Origin: JAAYCB01 sp012744395
Lineage (GTDB): Bacteria; Planctomycetota; Planctomycetia; Pirellulales; Thermoguttaceae
Reading direction: 5' to 3'
Assembly (NCBI GenBank): GCA_028703175.1
Contig: JAQVNJ010000119.1
Span: 1 to 19,332, forward strand
DNA: 19,332 nucleotides
In this document: in pieces, positions 7,275-14,582 of the stretch
Position numbering within the stretch: position 1 is the stretch's first letter
How the letters are laid out: each line of letters opens with the position of its first letter
Position numbers and translations under genes: made by a program
The notes under the pieces: generated by a model
Told to the model about the DNA's origin: nothing
Databases searched by the model: none
Seen by the model: the letters and a program-made list of their open reading frames with translations, nothing else

Positions 7275-7303
7275 CGGGCCGCTGCCGCGGCCCGTTTCCT
7301 TTT
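7275..7303 (+). terminator. Intrinsic-terminator-like hairpin in the divergent region
   Basis: An 8-bp GC stem (7275-7282 with 7287-7294) with TGCC loop is followed by TTTCCTTTT. This is the form of a plus-strand intrinsic terminator, but no plus-strand gene ends nearby. A smaller hairpin (CTCTG/CAGAG) lies just before it. On the minus strand it sits at the 5' end of the predicted pcm mRNA, so it may instead be a 5' stabilising structure. Confidence 0.5.
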
Positions 7304-7332
7304 ATTATTACCACGCCGGCTCGTCTACCCAA
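7304..7332 (-). promoter_or_regulatory. Candidate promoter for pcm
   Basis: On the minus strand TTGGGT (7327-7332) and AATAAT (7304-7309; 5 of 6) are 17 bp apart. Transcription would begin near 7297, placing the GC hairpin at the very 5' end of the pcm mRNA. Confidence 0.4.
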
Positions 7333-7363
7333 GCCGCCGGTCCTGTTTTGCGGACCATTCTCC

Positions 7364-7372
7364 TGCAATAAT
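7364..7372 (+). promoter_or_regulatory. Candidate extended -10 for the radical SAM gene
   Basis: TGCAATAAT fits an extended -10 (TGn plus a 5-of-6 hexamer) on the plus strand, 124 bp before the ATG at 7496. The match at -35 is weak. It lies downstream of the terminator-like hairpin, so it would not be affected by it. Confidence 0.3.
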
Positions 7373-7495
7373 GGTGTTTTCCCCAGGACTTTCGCCAAGC
7401 AGCTTGAGCGGAGGTCGACGCGCGAACCGGGACGGGAGGAAGCTCCGCCGGAAGACCTGACAGGACCGACGCCACCGTCGGCGGACCAGGGGCCG

Positions 7496-9301
7496 ATGCT
7501 CAACCAGACTCTCAAGGAGCGAATCGTCGGGCGGCTGTTGCCGCGGGTACAGACGCCGGGGCAGTACCTCGGCGGCGAGTTGCACGCCGTCGGCAAGGAC
7601 CACGCCGCGGTCCGCGGAAAGCTCTGCCTGGCCTTCCCCGACACGTATGCGATCGGAATGAGCAACCACGGGATGCAAGTCCTCTACTCGGTGATGAATC
7701 GCCGCGAGGACTGGGCCTGCGAGCGGGCCTATGCCCCCTGGCCCGACATGGAATCGCTCCTCCGCGCCGAGGATCTGCCCCTTTACAGCCTCGAAACCTT
7801 CACGCCGCTCGACCAATTCGACGTGCTGGGCTTCAGCCTCCAGCACGAACTCTGCTGCACAAACGTGCTTACGATGCTCGACCTGGGCCGCGTCGGGCTG
7901 GTCGCCGACGAGCGGCCGATCGGCGCCCCGCTGGTGATTGCCGGCGGGCCTTGCGTTCAGAATCCGGAGCCGATGGCGCGGTTTTTCGACGCGATCGTGA
8001 TCGGCGACGGCGAGGAGAGCCTGCCAGCGGTCTGCGATGCCTGGCTTGCGTTGAAGCGTGCGGGACTGCCGCGGCGCGAAGCGCTCGCCCGACTCGCCGC
8101 CGCAGTGCCCCACGTCTACGTGCCGAGCTGCTACGGGCCGCGGGCTGGCGCCGGCGGCGGCCTGGCCCCGGCGTCCCTCTCCGAGGAGTTTGCCGCGCCG
8201 ATCCAGCCGGCGGTCGTCGCCGACCTCGACGCGATGCCGCTGCCGGTCCGGCCGCTCGTGCCGAACATCGAGTGCGTCCAGGACCGGATTTCGATCGAGA
8301 TCATGCGCGGCTGCCCGTGGAGATGCCGATTCTGCCAGGCGACGACCACCAAGCGCCCCTTGCGGATCAGGAAGGTCCAGACAATCGTCGAGGCGGCCTG
8401 GGAGTGCTACCGCAACACCGGTTACAGCGAGATCTCGCTGCTCTCGCTGTCGACCAGCGACTACCCCCATTTCCGCGAGTTGATGGAGCGGTTGCAGGCC
8501 CTGTTCCGCCCCCTCGGAGTCAACGTCAGCGTGCCGAGCCTGCGCGTCAACGAGCAGCTCCAGCTGGTGGGCGACCTGCTCAACACGGATCGGCGATCCG
8601 GCTTGACCCTCGCCCCCGAGGCGGCGCGCGACGCGATGCGGCGGCAGATCGGCAAGCGGATCACCAACGACGATCTCCTCGAAGGCTGCCGCAAGGCCTT
8701 CGAAAACGGCTTCCAGCGCGTGAAGCTCTATTTCATGTGCGGCCTGCCCGGCGAACGGGAGGCCGATATCGATGGGATCATCGACCTGGCCGAGGACATC
8801 GCGCGGATCGGCCGCTCGGTCCAGGGCCGGACCGTCCAGGTGGTGGCCAACGTTTCCAATTTCGTCCCCAAGCCGCACACCCCCTACCAGTGGAACGCGA
8901 TGCAGAGCCGCGACTACTTCCGCACGGCGCGCGAACGCCTCTACCGCCGCCGGCGGCTCCGCAGCGTTCAGATCAAGTGCCACGAGATCGAGGCGAGTCT
9001 GCTCGAAGCGGTTCTCTGCCGGGGCGACCGCCGCCTGGGTACTGCGATCGAGGCCGCCTGGCGGGCCGGCGCACGGTTCGATTCGTGGAGCGATTGGCTC
9101 AAACCCGGCCTCTGGTGGGACGCGTTTTGCCAGTCCGGGATCGACGTGGATGCGATCGTCCACCAACCCCGCGCCCTGGACGACCCGCTCCCCTGGGAGC
9201 GGATCGCCATCCGCCAGGGGCGCGACTATCTCCGCCGCGAACAACTCAAGGCAACCGCCCAGTTGGCCGAAAACCAATCCGGCCAGGTGGAGACGAAGTG
9301 A
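7496..9301 (+). CDS. TIGR03960-type radical SAM protein with N-terminal B12-binding-like domain
   Basis: This 601-aa protein is a radical SAM enzyme of unknown reaction. Its N-terminal half has the B12-binding-type fold seen in the family (LCLAFPDTYAIGMSNHGMQV at about 43-62, FDAIVIGDGEESLP at about 164-177). The radical SAM core follows, with RGCPWRCRFCQ giving the CxxxCxxC cluster ligands C273, C277 and C280. Later family blocks are LSLSTSDYPHF, LTLAPEAARDAMRRQIGK and VKLYFMCGLPGE, with NVSNFVPKPHTPYQW near the end. No DxHxxG cobalamin ligand is seen. The family is known to occur with or fused to a TIGR03936/DUF2344 domain; neither is present here. The ATG at 7496 follows AGGGG and opens the typical N-terminus; the open frame extends upstream but overlaps pcm antisense. 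It overlaps the HAD gene by GTGA. Confidence 0.85.
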   Translation: MLNQTLKERIVGRLLPRVQTPGQYLGGELHAVGKDHAAVRGKLCLAFPDTYAIGMSNHGMQVLYSVMNRREDWACERAYAPWPDMESLLRAEDLPLYSLETFTPLDQFDVLGFSLQHELCCTNVLTMLDLGRVGLVADERPIGAPLVIAGGPCVQNPEPMARFFDAIVIGDGEESLPAVCDAWLALKRAGLPRREALARLAAAVPHVYVPSCYGPRAGAGGGLAPASLSEEFAAPIQPAVVADLDAMPLPVRPLVPNIECVQDRISIEIMRGCPWRCRFCQATTTKRPLRIRKVQTIVEAAWECYRNTGYSEISLLSLSTSDYPHFRELMERLQALFRPLGVNVSVPSLRVNEQLQLVGDLLNTDRRSGLTLAPEAARDAMRRQIGKRITNDDLLEGCRKAFENGFQRVKLYFMCGLPGEREADIDGIIDLAEDIARIGRSVQGRTVQVVANVSNFVPKPHTPYQWNAMQSRDYFRTARERLYRRRRLRSVQIKCHEIEASLLEAVLCRGDRRLGTAIEAAWRAGARFDSWSDWLKPGLWWDAFCQSGIDVDAIVHQPRALDDPLPWERIAIRQGRDYLRREQLKATAQLAENQSGQVETK

Positions 9302-10152
9302 ACCGCTCGCCAACCAGCCCGGCGTACCGCGCCCTCGTCATCGACGTCGACGGCACGCTCGTCAACCGCCAAGAACAGCTTTCGCCGACGACGCGCGAAG
9401 CGCTCGTCCGGGCGAGCCGCGCCGGGATTCACCTTGTGCTGGCCACCGGCCGGCGCTACTCGCGGACGCTCCACCTGGCTGAACCGTTGGGCATCGAGGT
9501 TCCCCTGATCACCGCCAGCGGCGCCCTGGTGAAGGACCCGCGGACTCACCAGACGCTGTATTGCAGCGTGTTCCCCGAGGGGGTTCTCGCCGAGATCGTG
9601 GCCGCCGTCCTCCGCGCCGGCCACGACCCGATCCTCTGCGCCGACACGTTTGCCGAGGGGTTTGACTTCTACCTGGCCACGGAGGACGTCCGCAGCGACG
9701 AGCTCCGCGAGTATCTGAGGATGAATCCGGGTAGCGGGCGGATTGCCGCCGACCTGTTTCAGCGCCCGCCGACCGGCGTGTTCGCCGGTTTTGCCATGGG
9801 CAATCAGCGGCAAATGCTCAATCTAGAGCGGGCGCTGCACGAACGCCTGGACGGCAACCTGGCGACGCACGTGCTGCGAAGCCCGCGTTACACGGGGTTC
9901 ATGTGCGAGTTCGCTCCGAAGGGCGTGACCAAGTGGTCGGCAGTCCGCCGCCTGGCGGCCGCCTGGAACCTGCCCGATGGGGCGATCTGCGCGGTCGGCG
10001 ACGACGTGAACGATCTCCCCATGATCCGGGCGGCGGGGCTCGGAGTGGCCATGGGCAACGCGCTGCCGGAGGTCAAGGCCGCGGCCGACCGGATCGCGCC
10101 GAGCCAGGAAGAAGATGGATTGGTGGCGGTGGTCGAGTGGGTGTTGGGGTAG
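9298..10152 (+). CDS. HAD-IIB (Cof-type) phosphatase
   Basis: This 284-aa cytoplasmic Mg-dependent hydrolase belongs to the Cof/YbiV-like branch of HAD phosphatases, which dephosphorylate sugar phosphates or other small phosphometabolites. All four HAD motifs are visible: DVDGTL (D16, D18), TGR (T50), the motif III Lys in PKGVTK (K208) and GDDVNDLPM (D235, D236, D239). A C2 cap lies between motifs II and III (about 80-195). The GTG start at 9298 overlaps the preceding TGA as GTGA and has GTGGAG upstream, so it is translationally coupled to the radical SAM gene. The substrate cannot be predicted; coupling to the radical SAM gene hints at a shared pathway (inference). Confidence 0.92.
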   Translation: MNRSPTSPAYRALVIDVDGTLVNRQEQLSPTTREALVRASRAGIHLVLATGRRYSRTLHLAEPLGIEVPLITASGALVKDPRTHQTLYCSVFPEGVLAEIVAAVLRAGHDPILCADTFAEGFDFYLATEDVRSDELREYLRMNPGSGRIAADLFQRPPTGVFAGFAMGNQRQMLNLERALHERLDGNLATHVLRSPRYTGFMCEFAPKGVTKWSAVRRLAAAWNLPDGAICAVGDDVNDLPMIRAAGLGVAMGNALPEVKAAADRIAPSQEEDGLVAVVEWVLG

Positions 10153-10184
10153 GCCTCGGGCGGCTGCTGATGTAGTCGGAAACC

Positions 10185-10277
10185 GAAGGATCCGCCGGGC
10201 AAGCCGGCGGGATTTGGGGCTGAAGGATCCGCCGGGCAAGCCGGCGGGATTTGGGGCTGAAGGATCCGCCGGGCAAG
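10185..10277. repeat. 2.5 tandem copies of a 37-bp palindromic unit
   Basis: Two exact 37-bp copies (10185-10221, 10222-10258) are followed by the first 19 bp of a third (10259-10277). Each full unit contains the inverted arms CCGCCGG and CCGGCGG around a GCAAG loop and a BamHI-like GGATCC at its left. It lies 32 bp after the HAD stop. A TGA at 10221-10223, at the junction of units 1 and 2, closes the upstream frame of the TPR remnant. Confidence 0.9.
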
Positions 10278-10616
10278 TCATGCCTCACGAGGGGGGATTG
10301 CGAGGCGTCCATTCAGTGGGCACGCGGGGCCATCGAGGTCGACATAGACAATACAAAGCTGCATAAGGCATTTGCCGAAGCGCTGCTTGCTCGTCATAAT
10401 CGAGAGACGGCCCTGCGCGAACTGGAGGCGGGCGTGCAGCCTGCGCCCGCCAGTCTGGATGATCAACGGGCGTTGGCCGAATTGTATCTAAATCTTGGGA
10501 GGGCCGCGGACGCCCGGGCGATCCTCGATCCGGCTGCGGAAGCGGTCACCGGCGTGCCCAAGGTCCGTGAACTGCTGGAATTGCTGAGACTGCTGGAGGC
10601 GAACCAGAAGCCGTGA
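10278..10616 (+). pseudogene. C-terminal remnant of a TPR protein
   Basis: The frame encodes about 110 residues of TPR-like helices, for example ASIQWARGAIEVD, LHKAFAEALLARHN, ALRELEAGV and RALAELYLNLGRAADARAIL, and ends with LLELLRLLEANQKP. TPRs mediate protein-protein contacts. No ATG is in frame; the only start at the 5' side is a TTG (10251) inside the 37-bp repeats, with a stop just before it. This looks like the tail of a larger gene whose front was lost when repeats expanded or by deletion. Its TGA overlaps the GTG of the MazG-like gene, so the ancestral gene was coupled to it. It could also be a small functional protein begun at TTG; the remnant reading is preferred. Confidence 0.55.
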
Positions 10617-10969
10617 ACCGCGACACCCTTTCCGGCGAGCACGACGGCGAGGCGCCGAACTGCCCGACCGTCTCGTTGGCCGATTTTCAGCAACTGATCC
10701 GCCGGATGTACTTCCGCAAGGACATGGAGCGGGGCGTCGAGGGGACATTCATGTGGCTGATGGAGGAAGTCGGCGAACTGGCCTCCGCCCTTCGCCACGG
10801 CACGCGCGAGGAGCAGATGGGCGAATTTGCCGACTGCCTGGCCTGGATGACGACGATCGCCAACGTGGTGGGCGTCGACCTGAGCGAAGCGGTGCAGCGG
10901 AAATATGGCGGGGGGTGCCCGGGCTGCGGGCAACTGGTCTGCACGTGTCCCGACACGGGGAAACCATGA
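10613..10969 (+). CDS. MazG-like nucleotide pyrophosphohydrolase
   Basis: This 118-aa all-alpha protein carries the MazG metal-binding motif EExxE then ExxD (E51, E52, E55, E71, D74) in WLMEEVGELASALR and GEFADCLAW. MazG-type enzymes hydrolyse NTPs or dNTPs to monophosphate and pyrophosphate, acting in house-cleaning or stress control. It ends with CPGCG and CTC (C102, C105, C110, C112), a small zinc-ribbon-like tail that the basic fold does not need. The GTG at 10613 overlaps the stop of the TPR remnant, and its own TGA overlaps the next ATG as ATGA. It is a single-domain form, shorter than tandem-domain E. coli MazG. The substrate is unknown. Confidence 0.85.
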   Translation: MNRDTLSGEHDGEAPNCPTVSLADFQQLIRRMYFRKDMERGVEGTFMWLMEEVGELASALRHGTREEQMGEFADCLAWMTTIANVVGVDLSEAVQRKYGGGCPGCGQLVCTCPDTGKP

Positions 10970-13164
10970 GCCGGCAGATTCTGTTGACCGTTTTGGCGGC
11001 CATGCTGGCGGCGCCGCCGCTGGCCGCCTCGGCCGAGCGGGGCTCGATCTCCCGGGTGGACGTCGGTTTTTCCGGCCGTTACAAGGCGGGGCTTTGGACG
11101 CCGGTCCGCGTCCACTTCGGCTCTCCGCAGGGCCTGGAGGGGGCGGTCCTGAGCGTGATCGTGCCGGACAGCGACGGGGTGCCATCGCGGGTTTCAGCCC
11201 CCCTGCCCTCCCCTGCCCCGCCATCGCTGCTGGTTTACGCGCGATTCGGCCGCGTCCGTGCCGACATGACGGTCCGTCTCGAGCGGGCGGACGAAGTGCT
11301 TGCCGAGCGGAAGTTCGCTGCATCGGAGACGGTTCGGGAGGATACGTTCCCGCCGGCGCTGCTCTCGGAAGAGCGGCTGGTGATTGCCGTCGGCCGGGCC
11401 TCCTTGGGGATCGAGGACGCCGTGGCGCGGATGCGCGAACCGGACGGTCGGCGGACCACCGTCGCCCGGCTCGAAGAGGCCGGGCAACTGCCCGACCGCT
11501 GGTATGGCTACGAGGGCGCGGCGGTGGTCGTTCTCTCCGGCGCCGGGCTGGAGGCCTACGCCGGCTTGGATGCGGGCGACGGCCGGATCGAGGAGTTGGC
11601 CAAATGGGTCCGCCGCGGAGGCCGGCTGGTGGTGGCCGTTGGCGAGCATGGCGACGCACTGCTTGCCGAAGGCAAGCCGCTGGCCGCCCTCCTTCCCGGC
11701 AGGTTTGTCAAGACGGTCCCCTTGAGCCAGGCGCGATCGCTGGAAGTCTTCGCCGACAGTACCGTGGCGATGCCGATGCGCGCCGGCGGCCCGCCCTTGC
11801 GGGCAGCCCAGCTTGCCGATGTCGAGGGTCTTGTCCTCGCCGGCGAGGGGAACGTGCCCCTGGTTGTCCGCCGGGCGTGGCAATTCGGCCAGGCGACGTT
11901 CGTCGCCTCGGACCTGGACCGCGGGCCGGTCGGCGAGTGGGCGGCGCGCGAACAGTTCGTCGCCCGGTTGCTCGATTGGCCGGTCAAACCCGCCGAGACC
12001 GTCGACGAAGACAAGGCGATCCTCCACTTCGGATACACAGATCTGGCCGGTCAGCTCCGCAGCGCGCTCGACCAGTTCGAGGGAGTGCGGCAGATACCGT
12101 TTGCCGTCGTGATCGGCGTGATTGCGGTCTACCTGCTGTTGATCGGTCCGGGCGACTACTTCTTCCTGCGAAAGCTCGCGCGGCGGATGGAGTTGACATG
12201 GGTCACCTTCCCGGCCACGGTCGTGCTGTTCTGCGCGGGGGCCTGCTACTTGGCGGTGGCCGCCAAGGGCAACGCAACGCTCGTCAACCAGGCGTCGGTG
12301 ATCGACGTGGACACGCTCAGCGGCAACCTCCGCGGCGCCACCTGGGCGAATGTCTTCAGCCCGCGGATGCAGCGCTGCGACGTCGGCTTCGCACCGCGGG
12401 GTCTGCCGGCGAGCGCGACGCTCGACGGGGAACTCGTCGCCGGCTGGCTGGGCATGCCGGGCAGGGCCCTGGGTGGAATGAATCCGGCGACCCCCCCCCT
12501 GCCCGTCTGGCCGGAGCCCTACGATTTGCAGCCGGCGGCGGGGATTTCGCAACTGCCGATCCAGACCTGGTCGAGCAAGAGCCTGACCGCTCGCTGGTTC
12601 GGTCGCGCCGGGGCGACGCTCGAAGGCAAGCTGGAGGAACAAGGGCCGATTCCGGCCGGCAGCGTCACCAACCGGCTGGATTTTACCCTCGAAGACTGCC
12701 TCTTGGCCTATGGCAACTGGGTCTACGAGCTGGGCGACCTGGAGCCGGGCCGGTCGATCCGCATCGGCCCCACGCTGCCGCGGCGCGAACTGACCAGCTT
12801 CCTCACGGGGCGCAAGCTGATCTTCGACGAGAAGGATCAAGACCGCCACCGGGCCACCCCCTACGACCGCGAGAGCGTCGACGTGAGCTACATCCTCAGG
12901 GCGATGATGTTCTTCAACGCCGCGGGCGGGCGCACATATACGCGGCTCGATCACTGCTACCAGGGCTTCGCCGACTTGAGCGACCTGCTCCAACCGGATC
13001 GCGCGGTGCTGGTCGCGCGGCCCGCCGCCGCCGACGCCCAGACCGTTTGCGCTGGCGCCGCCGAGGTCCGAATCACGGCCGGCGGCGCGCCGCTAGCCCA
13101 CCGAGTGAAGCACACAACCGTCTACCGCTTCGTGCTGCCCGTCCTCCCGGAATCGAGTCGATAG
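10966..13164 (+). CDS. Large exported membrane protein, unknown function
   Basis: This 732-aa protein has a signal peptide (MSRQILLTVLAAMLAAPPLA, cut near ASA) and a long extracytoplasmic region. That region includes an alpha/beta stretch (LAKWVRRGGRLVVAVGEHG, about 211-229) resembling glutamine-amidotransferase-like domains of BatA-type proteins. Two membrane helices follow (about 377-400 and 413-432), the first ending in the conserved-looking LLIGPGDYFFLRK. About 300 further residues are beta-rich. I do not recognise a named family. It is joined to the MazG-like gene by ATGA and lies 79 bp before the ABC ATPase, so it is the best local candidate for a membrane partner of that ATPase (inference). 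Two C-rich runs interrupt it (11198-11219 and 12491-12504), giving Pro-rich loops. Confidence 0.8.
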   Translation: MSRQILLTVLAAMLAAPPLAASAERGSISRVDVGFSGRYKAGLWTPVRVHFGSPQGLEGAVLSVIVPDSDGVPSRVSAPLPSPAPPSLLVYARFGRVRADMTVRLERADEVLAERKFAASETVREDTFPPALLSEERLVIAVGRASLGIEDAVARMREPDGRRTTVARLEEAGQLPDRWYGYEGAAVVVLSGAGLEAYAGLDAGDGRIEELAKWVRRGGRLVVAVGEHGDALLAEGKPLAALLPGRFVKTVPLSQARSLEVFADSTVAMPMRAGGPPLRAAQLADVEGLVLAGEGNVPLVVRRAWQFGQATFVASDLDRGPVGEWAAREQFVARLLDWPVKPAETVDEDKAILHFGYTDLAGQLRSALDQFEGVRQIPFAVVIGVIAVYLLLIGPGDYFFLRKLARRMELTWVTFPATVVLFCAGACYLAVAAKGNATLVNQASVIDVDTLSGNLRGATWANVFSPRMQRCDVGFAPRGLPASATLDGELVAGWLGMPGRALGGMNPATPPLPVWPEPYDLQPAAGISQLPIQTWSSKSLTARWFGRAGATLEGKLEEQGPIPAGSVTNRLDFTLEDCLLAYGNWVYELGDLEPGRSIRIGPTLPRRELTSFLTGRKLIFDEKDQDRHRATPYDRESVDVSYILRAMMFFNAAGGRTYTRLDHCYQGFADLSDLLQPDRAVLVARPAAADAQTVCAGAAEVRITAGGAPLAHRVKHTTVYRFVLPVLPESSR

Positions 13165-13175
13165 AAAGAAGCTGT

Positions 13176-13217
13176 CAGCCGTCAGCGATCAGCGATCAGC
13201 CGTCAGCCATCAACCAT
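13176..13217. repeat. Heptameric tandem repeat, six units
   Basis: Six consecutive 7-bp units follow CA(G/A)C(C/G)(G/A)T: cagccgt, cagcgat, cagcgat, cagccgt, cagccat, caaccat. A seventh, more degenerate unit (aagctgt) precedes them at 13169-13175. It fills the gap between the 732-aa gene and the ABC gene. The form resembles heptameric STRR repeats known from cyanobacteria; a role is unknown. Confidence 0.85.
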
Positions 13218-13243
13218 TTATTGACCTGTAAGCTCTTTCCGCC

Positions 13244-14170
13244 ATGATCAAGACTGAAGACCTGACGAAAGTCTACGGCGACCTGAAAGCGATCGACAGC
13301 CTGACGCTCGAGCTTGACGAGGGCGACCTGTTCGGCTTCATTGGTCCGAACGGTTCGGGCAAGACGACGACAATGCGGATCCTGGCCACGTTGCTCCAGC
13401 CGAGTTGGGGCGAGGCCACCGTCTGCAATCACTCGATCTACACGCACCCGAAGGAAATCCGCCGCCTGATCGGCTACATGCCCGACTTCTTCGGCGTCTA
13501 CGACGACATGCGGGTGATGGAATACCTGGAGTTCTTCGCCGCGGCCTACCGGATCAAGGGGGCCGCGCGCCGCAAGAAGTGCGAGGAGATGCTCGAGATG
13601 GTCGACCTCGGCTACAAGCGCAACGCCTTCGTAACCAGCCTTTCCCGCGGCATGACCCAGCGGCTGGGCCTGGCGAGGGTCCTGCTGCACGACCCCCAGG
13701 TGCTCCTGCTCGACGAGCCGGCAAGCGGCCTGGACCCCAGAGCGCGGATCGAAATCCGCGGACTGCTCAAGGAACTGCGAAAACTGGGCAAGACGATCAT
13801 GGTCTCCAGCCACATCCTGCCCGAGCTGGCCGACATCTGCAACAAGGTGGGGATCATCGAACGGGGTGAGCTGCTCGTCTCGGCCGAGGTGGCCGACGTG
13901 ATGCGCCGGGTCCGCCAGCGGCCGGTGCTGGTGATCGAAATTATCGGCGACCAGGATGCGGCCGCCCGGCTGCTCGAGCAGCAGGAGCCGGTCGACTCCG
14001 TCGAGCAGAAAGACGGCCGGCTCTACGCCACGCTCACCGCGGAAACGGCCGGCTACAGCGACCTGGCCACCGCCCTGATCGAGGCCGGCTTCAAGATCAA
14101 GACGTTCAAGGAAGACGAGATCAACCTGGAAACCGCGTTCATGCACCTGACCAAGGGGATTACGGCGTGA
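13244..14170 (+). CDS. ABC transporter ATP-binding protein (ABC-2/DrrA type)
   Basis: This 308-aa ATPase would power an ABC-2-type exporter or membrane-remodelling complex at the inner face of the cytoplasmic membrane. Walker A is GPNGSGKTT (34-42), the signature is LSRGMTQRLG (133-142), Walker B is VLLLDEP (153-159), the D-loop is SGLDP and the H-loop is SSH (H190). The Q-loop position reads YMPD (D81) rather than Gln. Residues about 215-308 form the C-terminal extension usual in DrrA/CcmA-type subunits. The ATG at 13244 has no Shine-Dalgarno sequence. A permease gene would normally follow; instead a GTG overlapping its stop opens only five codons (GTG AGC GGA CTT GGT, then TGA). Its 3' end overlaps the convergent dehydratase gene by 11 bp. 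The transported substrate is unknown. Confidence 0.93.
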   Translation: MIKTEDLTKVYGDLKAIDSLTLELDEGDLFGFIGPNGSGKTTTMRILATLLQPSWGEATVCNHSIYTHPKEIRRLIGYMPDFFGVYDDMRVMEYLEFFAAAYRIKGAARRKKCEEMLEMVDLGYKRNAFVTSLSRGMTQRLGLARVLLHDPQVLLLDEPASGLDPRARIEIRGLLKELRKLGKTIMVSSHILPELADICNKVGIIERGELLVSAEVADVMRRVRQRPVLVIEIIGDQDAAARLLEQQEPVDSVEQKDGRLYATLTAETAGYSDLATALIEAGFKIKTFKEDEINLETAFMHLTKGITA

Positions 14171-14543
14171 GCGGACTTGGTTGACACTTGAGTTCCACGG
14201 GCAACCGGTCGATCTTCGTCGCCAGGATGAAGTCGTTCTCCGACAAGCCTCCAATCGCGTGGGTCCAGATGGCAATCCAGACGTGGCGGTAGCCTTCCAG
14301 GTGCATATCCGGGTGATGCCCCTCCTGCTCGGCCAGCTCGGCGACGCGGTTGAGAAAGTCCATGCCGGCCCGGAAGTCTCTCATCTCCCAGTCCTTGCGA
14401 ATCCGCTGCCCCTCGTCGGTGAGCCGCCATCCGGCCAGAACGCCAAGCTGCGCGCTGGCTTGGTCCACGGTGAGCCGGTCGAGGCCCCCTTCGCATGGCC
14501 GGCACTTCTTGGACGCGCGTTGTTCAGGGTTTTCACCGATCAT
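14160..14543 (-). CDS. Pterin-4a-carbinolamine dehydratase (PCD/DCoH family)
   Basis: This 127-aa cytoplasmic enzyme dehydrates 4a-hydroxytetrahydrobiopterin in pterin recycling, classically for phenylalanine hydroxylase; in many bacteria it has other pterin roles. The active site is clear: EGHHPD (H76, H77), then Y85 and WTH (H95), followed by GGLSENDFILATKID. The loop between H77 and H95 is one residue longer than in human DCoH. The ATG at 14541-14543 was chosen; a TTG at 14612 would add 23 unrelated residues and lies inside the predicted -35. The start has GGAG at a long 11-nt spacing. The N-terminal CRPC pair is not part of the core fold. It is convergent with the ABC gene (11-bp overlap) and divergent from the IscA-like gene. 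Confidence 0.92.
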   Translation of the reverse strand: MIGENPEQRASKKCRPCEGGLDRLTVDQASAQLGVLAGWRLTDEGQRIRKDWEMRDFRAGMDFLNRVAELAEQEGHHPDMHLEGYRHVWIAIWTHAIGGLSENDFILATKIDRLPVELKCQPSPLTP

Positions 14544-14582
14544 GTGGTTCGTCGCTCCAATCGTGTGCGAGACTTTTTCTGA

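Noticed and set aside
7088..7495. N-terminal extension of the radical SAM protein by 136 residues
   Set aside because: Its first half is antisense to the pcm signal peptide region and terminator-like hairpin; family members begin close to MLNQTLKERIVGRLLP.
7325..9313. A 662-codon minus-strand frame covering the radical SAM gene
   Set aside because: It is the mirror of a gene with clear CxxxCxxC and other family motifs; no homology signal is seen in the antisense product.
10185..10277. Short CRISPR array
   Set aside because: The 37-bp units are directly adjacent with no spacers, and no cas gene is present.
11194..12993. A 599-codon minus-strand frame inside the 732-aa membrane protein gene
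   Set aside because: The plus-strand frame has a signal peptide, membrane helices and ATGA coupling; the antisense translation is compositionally odd and motif-free.
13221..13226. TTGACC as a -35 box for the ABC gene
   Set aside because: It lies only 17 bp before the ATG, leaving no room for a -10 and transcription start ahead of the coding sequence.
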